Shown piece by piece: positions 60,642-64,000 of a stretch of 64,000 bases of DNA. Source of the stretch: Marinirhabdus sp050859505 (GTDB lineage: Bacteria; Bacteroidota; Bacteroidia; Flavobacteriales; Flavobacteriaceae); assembly GCF_050859505.1 (NCBI RefSeq), contig NZ_CP193934.1:744001-808000 (forward strand), in the 5' to 3' direction. Position numbers and translations under genes: made by a program. The notes beneath the pieces are model-generated. The model saw only the letters and a program-made list of their open reading frames with translations, made no database searches and had not been told where the DNA came from. The first letter of the stretch is position 1. The number at the start of each line of letters is the position of its first letter.

Positions 60642-62315
60642 TTATTGAAAGATAAAATTGTCCAACGTTACCTTTTCTGTAAATTGAGAAAGATTGACCA
60701 CCTTTACTTGTTTTGTTTCGGTTGTCAGGCCAAAATTTCTATACAAGGTATATTTTAAGTAGGTTGGATTTTTCTGCGCTTCTTCTTCCAACGCCCTAAT
60801 GTTTACACGCCAACTCCCTTTAGACTTTTCATCTACACTATATTCTTTTATGGCATAGCCCTGTTCAACTTCCTCCTTCATTAATTCAATATTGTCAAAT
60901 TTTGTGTGGTTCCAGATAAAAAACTTATTCTCTGGACTTACAAATTGCACTTCAAAATCTTTTGACGGGTTGTTCCATTGCAAAACAATCCGGATATCCT
61001 GCTTTAGTTTCGCTGCAAGAAAATCGTTTGGAAGCGTTTGAAAAGGAACTTTGTTTTTATGAAAAGCCAATAAATGCCGTATCTCATTAATCGCAATATC
61101 CTGTATTCCCGTACAATCTACATTTGGGATTGTATTGAAAATAATTTGATAATATAAGGCAAAGGCAGTATCGTAATCTCCCGTTGCTTCACTTGCCATC
61201 GCTAAATCCAGATAGGATTGAGATTCGCCCGGGCGAAGTGCAACAATGCGTTTGTAAACACTTAGTGATTTAAGAAATTCTTTACGTTCATCTAGTTTAT
61301 ACGCATAAGTTCTTAATGCCTTGGTGTTATTACTTGCTTCTTTGGCAATGTTGGAAAGAACCTGAAACGAAAAATTGGCATCCCACTTCAAAAAATAATC
61401 TGAGACTGAAACGTAGTAAGGTATGGTATTATAATCTCCAGAATCACGCTGGGTCTGGTATATATTTTTTGCTTCTTCAAAATTGGTCGCTTTTTGAAGC
61501 GACAGTAAATAAGGTTCAAAAGTTGGCGCATTTTCTATGGTAACGATGTTCTCTTTATACTCGTTTCCTTTTACCAATAGGGATGCTTGTTTTTGTTCTG
61601 GAGTAAACGCATTTCCTTCTCCTAATTGTGTCGTGATGAGTATGGCACCACCCGCACCTAGTTGTCCATAACGAAGCGTCGCATTTAAAGATTTTAAGAG
61701 AGCGATTTTTACTATTTGAGTTGGGCTAATAGCATTTAGAATGGATTGATCAAAAACAGCCCCGTCTATAACCACAATAGGCAAAGCAGTGTTCAGGCTT
61801 CGGTTTTTGGTGAAAATAACACTCTGTTCTTGTCCTTGCAGCCCAAACACTTCGGTACCAGGCATGGTTCTAATAATGTCAAAAACATTAGTATAGGATT
61901 GGTTTATTTGGTCTGCCGTAAGCGTTTGTGAAGTACTGTAGCCTAGCGCGTCCCTATTTTGTTTTCCGTATGCCGTTTCTTCCGTTTTTTCTTTAGCTTC
62001 TTTTTTAGCTTTTATAAGTACTTCATCCAGCAATTCTGCATCGGTATCTAATACAATAGTCATGCTAGTGGATGGCGTTGCAACTACTTCTTTGGCTTCC
62101 GTCCCAAAATAGGAGATTACCAATACGTTGTCATCTCCTGCTTTTATACTGAATTCACCAGCTGCATTTGTAATGGCTTCAGTAAAAGTGTTTTTAACCG
62201 TGATTATGGCGCCTTCAATAACGCCTTTTTCTGAAACTACCTTTCCCTGGGTTTCCTGCGCAAATTGTATGGCAGTTACCAACAGAAAACAAACTAAAAC
62301 ACTTTTTTTTACCAT
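60642..62315 (-). CDS. TonB-plug protein without a barrel, fused to TPR-like repeats
   Basis: A 557-residue exported protein: signal peptide (MVKKSVLVCFLLVTAIQFAQ), a CarboxypepD-regulatory-like domain (about 25-95; EGAIITVKNTFTEAITNAAGEFSIKAGDDNVLVISYFG), a TonB-receptor plug (about 115-245; IIRTMPGTEVFGLQGQEQSVIFTKNRSLNTALPIVVIDGAVFDQSILN), then helical TPR-like repeats (about 265-425) and a C-terminal strand domain with WNNPSKDFEVQFVSP and YTLYRNFGLTTETKQVKVVN. SusC-like receptors continue into a 22-strand barrel here; this one does not. It may be a periplasmic adaptor or a lost receptor. A decayed paralogue follows upstream. Confidence 0.82.
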   Translation of the reverse strand: MVKKSVLVCFLLVTAIQFAQETQGKVVSEKGVIEGAIITVKNTFTEAITNAAGEFSIKAGDDNVLVISYFGTEAKEVVATPSTSMTIVLDTDAELLDEVLIKAKKEAKEKTEETAYGKQNRDALGYSTSQTLTADQINQSYTNVFDIIRTMPGTEVFGLQGQEQSVIFTKNRSLNTALPIVVIDGAVFDQSILNAISPTQIVKIALLKSLNATLRYGQLGAGGAILITTQLGEGNAFTPEQKQASLLVKGNEYKENIVTIENAPTFEPYLLSLQKATNFEEAKNIYQTQRDSGDYNTIPYYVSVSDYFLKWDANFSFQVLSNIAKEASNNTKALRTYAYKLDERKEFLKSLSVYKRIVALRPGESQSYLDLAMASEATGDYDTAFALYYQIIFNTIPNVDCTGIQDIAINEIRHLLAFHKNKVPFQTLPNDFLAAKLKQDIRIVLQWNNPSKDFEVQFVSPENKFFIWNHTKFDNIELMKEEVEQGYAIKEYSVDEKSKGSWRVNIRALEEEAQKNPTYLKYTLYRNFGLTTETKQVKVVNLSQFTEKVTLDNFIFQ

Positions 62316-62343
62316 TTCCTGAAAAAATTTGAAAGCAAAAATA

Positions 62344-62587
62344 TTAATAAAGAAACGTATCCAACGTTATTTTTTGGTTGTATTCTGAAAGATTCACCAC
62401 TTTTATTTCTTTAGTTTCGTTGGGCAGCCCATAATTGCGGTACAGCGTATATTTTAAATACGAAGGGTTTTCTTCTTCGGCTTCTCCAACATAATTTACA
62501 TTTATGAGCCAACGCCCTTGCTCGGCTTCGTCCAAAATAAATTCTTTGGATACTAAACCATCTTTTATTTCATTTAAATCAAAGTCT
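62344..62587 (-). pseudogene. 5'-truncated paralogue of the plug/TPR gene
   Basis: The last 80 or so codons, beginning FDLNEIKDGLVSKEFILDEAEQG after a stop, match the C-terminus of the 60642-62315 protein: LKYTLYRNYGLPNETKEIKVVNLSEYNQKITLDTFLY against LKYTLYRNFGLTTETKQVKVVNLSQFTEKVTLDNFIF. The rest of the paralogue is missing, so this is a tandem duplication that has lost its 5' part. Confidence 0.85.
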
Positions 62588-62788
62588 TAATTAAAAGACG
62601 TTATAGCAAAGAACACGTAAGAAACGAACCGTTCTAAAGTATAGTGTTTTTATTTTGAAGCATAATAAGCAGGTTAAAATCTTCCATCAAATTACGCCTT
62701 ACTATCGAAGTTTACAACCTAAGTAGGTCGTGATTTATATATCTAGAGTATAACTATGGGGTTTAAAAGTTCAGGTTTTTCCATAAAA
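62588..62788. other. Intergenic stretch without visible gene
   Basis: AT-rich, with stop codons in all frames and no clear repeat or promoter. It may include worn-out upstream parts of the truncated paralogue, but I could not align any. Confidence 0.4.
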
Positions 62789-62812
62789 AAGACGCCCTGT
62801 ACAGAGCGTCTT
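62789..62812 (-). terminator. Terminator of the S9 peptidase gene
   Basis: AAGACGC and GCGTCTT pair around a 10-nt loop. On the minus strand it runs into TTTTTT, 28 bp after the peptidase stop. Confidence 0.85.
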
Positions 62813-62840
62813 CTCAAAAATTGTTGGTGTTGTTTTGTAA

Positions 62841-64000
62841 TTATCCTTTTACAGGAACAATGGTTTCTGGTTTAAGATGCTGGGCAAAGAAACCCATCAT
62901 TGCTTTATATAATTGTAATTGATTTTCCTCCTTGCCAAAACCATGACCTTCATCATATTTTACCAAATAGGGAACTTCAATTCCTCTATCCCGTAAGTTT
63001 TGCACCATTTGGTCTGCTTCATTAATATTTACACGAGGGTCGTTTGCTCCTTGTACTACAAAAAGTGGCTTCACAATAGCTTCAGGATGTAATGCTGGTG
63101 ATATTTCGTCCATGATAGCTTTTTCTTTAGGATTGTTTGGGTTGTACCAAATTTTCTCCATTAATGCTCTGTACTTTTCCCAATACGCAGGAAATGTATC
63201 CATAAAAGTGTTCAGGTTACTCACCCCCACATAATCCACTCCACAGGCATATTTTTCTGGGGTTTTTTGCATTCCGCGTAGGACTGCATAACCGCCGTGG
63301 CTTGCCCCATAAATTGCAACTTTATCTTTATCTACCCATCCCTGATGTACGACATAGTCTACACCATCTTCCACGTCGTCCATTGCTTTGCGACCAATTT
63401 GACCAAATCCGGCTTTTAAAAATTCCTTTCCGTAGCCTCCAGAAATTCTGAAATTTACGTGCAATGTAGCATACCCTCTACTGGCAAATAATTGTGCCGC
63501 TGGGTTAAAACCCCAAGTATCCCTAAGCCCTTGCGGACCTCCGTGCGGATTCACGATCAAGGGCAATTTTTCACCTTTTACAGTTCCGTTAGGCAAGGTT
63601 AGGTAACCGTGCAATGTTAACCCGTCTCTACTTTTAAAGGTAATGGGTTTCATGAGTGCCATATCTTCTGCCTGTAGCTGTGGAAGCAATTTGTACAACA
63701 GTTTTACAGTATCCTTTTTTACGTCATACAAATAGTATTCGCCTACAATTTTATCGCTTGTAACTACAACAAGATATTGTAATTCATCGTCGGTACGATC
63801 TACAGTAAAAAATTGCTTTTCGCCAAATTCTTTTTGTAACCGTGTATAAATAGTTTTATAGGTTGTACTCTGCGGAAGTACCACAGCCTTTTCTGCCGTA
63901 TATGAAAAATAGTCTATTTCATAATTACGTTTTCTGGATAACGAAATTCCTGAAACATCGTATGTTTCATTCTTAAATACAGTCTTTATTTTTTTATTTT
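62841..64000 (-). CDS. Prolyl-oligopeptidase-family serine peptidase, C-terminal part (runs off right edge)
   Basis: The frame stays open past the GTG at 63884 to the window edge, so the gene's start is outside. About 386 residues are present. They include the catalytic domain of an S9 peptidase: oxyanion strand LIVNPHGGPQGLRDTWGF, nucleophile elbow AIYGASHGGYAVLRG (G-A-S-H-G-G), the acid in VQGANDPRVNINEADQM and the histidine in YDEGHGF. The visible upstream part (YYLYDVKKDTVKLLYKLLP) is the end of a beta-propeller. Bacteroidetes members are usually exported dipeptidyl or acylaminoacyl peptidases. Confidence 0.93.
   Translation of the reverse strand, partial: NKKIKTVFKNETYDVSGISLSRKRNYEIDYFSYTAEKAVVLPQSTTYKTIYTRLQKEFGEKQFFTVDRTDDELQYLVVVTSDKIVGEYYLYDVKKDTVKLLYKLLPQLQAEDMALMKPITFKSRDGLTLHGYLTLPNGTVKGEKLPLIVNPHGGPQGLRDTWGFNPAAQLFASRGYATLHVNFRISGGYGKEFLKAGFGQIGRKAMDDVEDGVDYVVHQGWVDKDKVAIYGASHGGYAVLRGMQKTPEKYACGVDYVGVSNLNTFMDTFPAYWEKYRALMEKIWYNPNNPKEKAIMDEISPALHPEAIVKPLFVVQGANDPRVNINEADQMVQNLRDRGIEVPYLVKYDEGHGFGKEENQLQLYKAMMGFFAQHLKPETIVPVKG

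Overview
The window is about 64 kb of a low-GC chromosome from a member of the Bacteroidota, almost certainly a Flavobacteriaceae species. The evidence is a type IX secretion system (T9SS) component (PorZ) and a T9SS type A cargo protein, a complete moxR/Bat aerotolerance operon, lipoproteins whose mature N-terminus is C-S-G-D-D-D, kynurenine-pathway HAO, several flavobacterial families of unknown function, and promoter boxes of the Bacteroidetes type TAnnTTTG. It is mostly core chromosome. I see no rRNA, tRNA, CRISPR array, transposase, integrase or prophage gene.

Layout. 1-8.1 kb: 5' end of porZ, gdhA, an outer-surface type protein, metB-like, DUF3298 lipoprotein, DinB, ArsC/Spx-like, EamA transporter, NTF2-like. 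8.1-11.2 kb: a TetR regulon (tetR, alpha/beta hydrolase, thioesterase) with two copies of one palindromic operator, divergent from a YheT-type hydrolase. 11.3-16.7 kb: yicC-gmk-nadD, two exported proteins of unknown function, gpsA. 16.7-18.9 kb: an AT-rich type II restriction-modification pair (C5-cytosine methyltransferase plus NgoFVII-like PLD nuclease) placed between gpsA and a gene convergent with it. 18.9-25.2 kb: pheS, small conserved proteins, CvpA, and a beta-carbonic anhydrase/SulP transporter operon. 25.2-34.4 kb: moxR, DUF58, a BatD-like protein, batA, batB, batC, batD, batE in one direction. 34.6-43.4 kb: lipoproteins, an SDR, a four-helix-bundle gene in an inverted-repeat cassette, an AlbA_2 protein, an SPFH/GYF protein with a zinc-ribbon partner, a T9SS cargo protein and a PPP phosphatase. 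43.5-47.5 kb: ALDH7-type aldehyde dehydrogenase, HAO, a CAP lipoprotein and the wreck of an isoaspartyl peptidase gene. 47.5-57.4 kb: DUF4173 membrane protein, a 1856-residue alpha-2-macroglobulin with its thioester motif, and penicillin-binding protein 1C. 57.6-64 kb: TerB/J-domain protein, bacilliredoxin, plsC and HD hydrolase, a barrel-less TonB-plug/TPR protein, a decayed paralogue of it, and the 3' part of an S9 peptidase.

Most unusual: the four-helix-bundle gene at 37.0-37.4 kb is bracketed by inverted copies of a hairpin-plus-AT-rich repeat (about 36965-37444), and a related solo copy lies before the aldehyde dehydrogenase gene near 45.06 kb. This looks like a small mobile or mobilisable cassette. 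Also notable are the duplicated TetR operator, the restriction-modification insertion with its own upstream palindrome, the barrel-less plug protein with a decaying paralogue, and GC-rich dispersed repeats, one of which is inserted in frame in pbpC.
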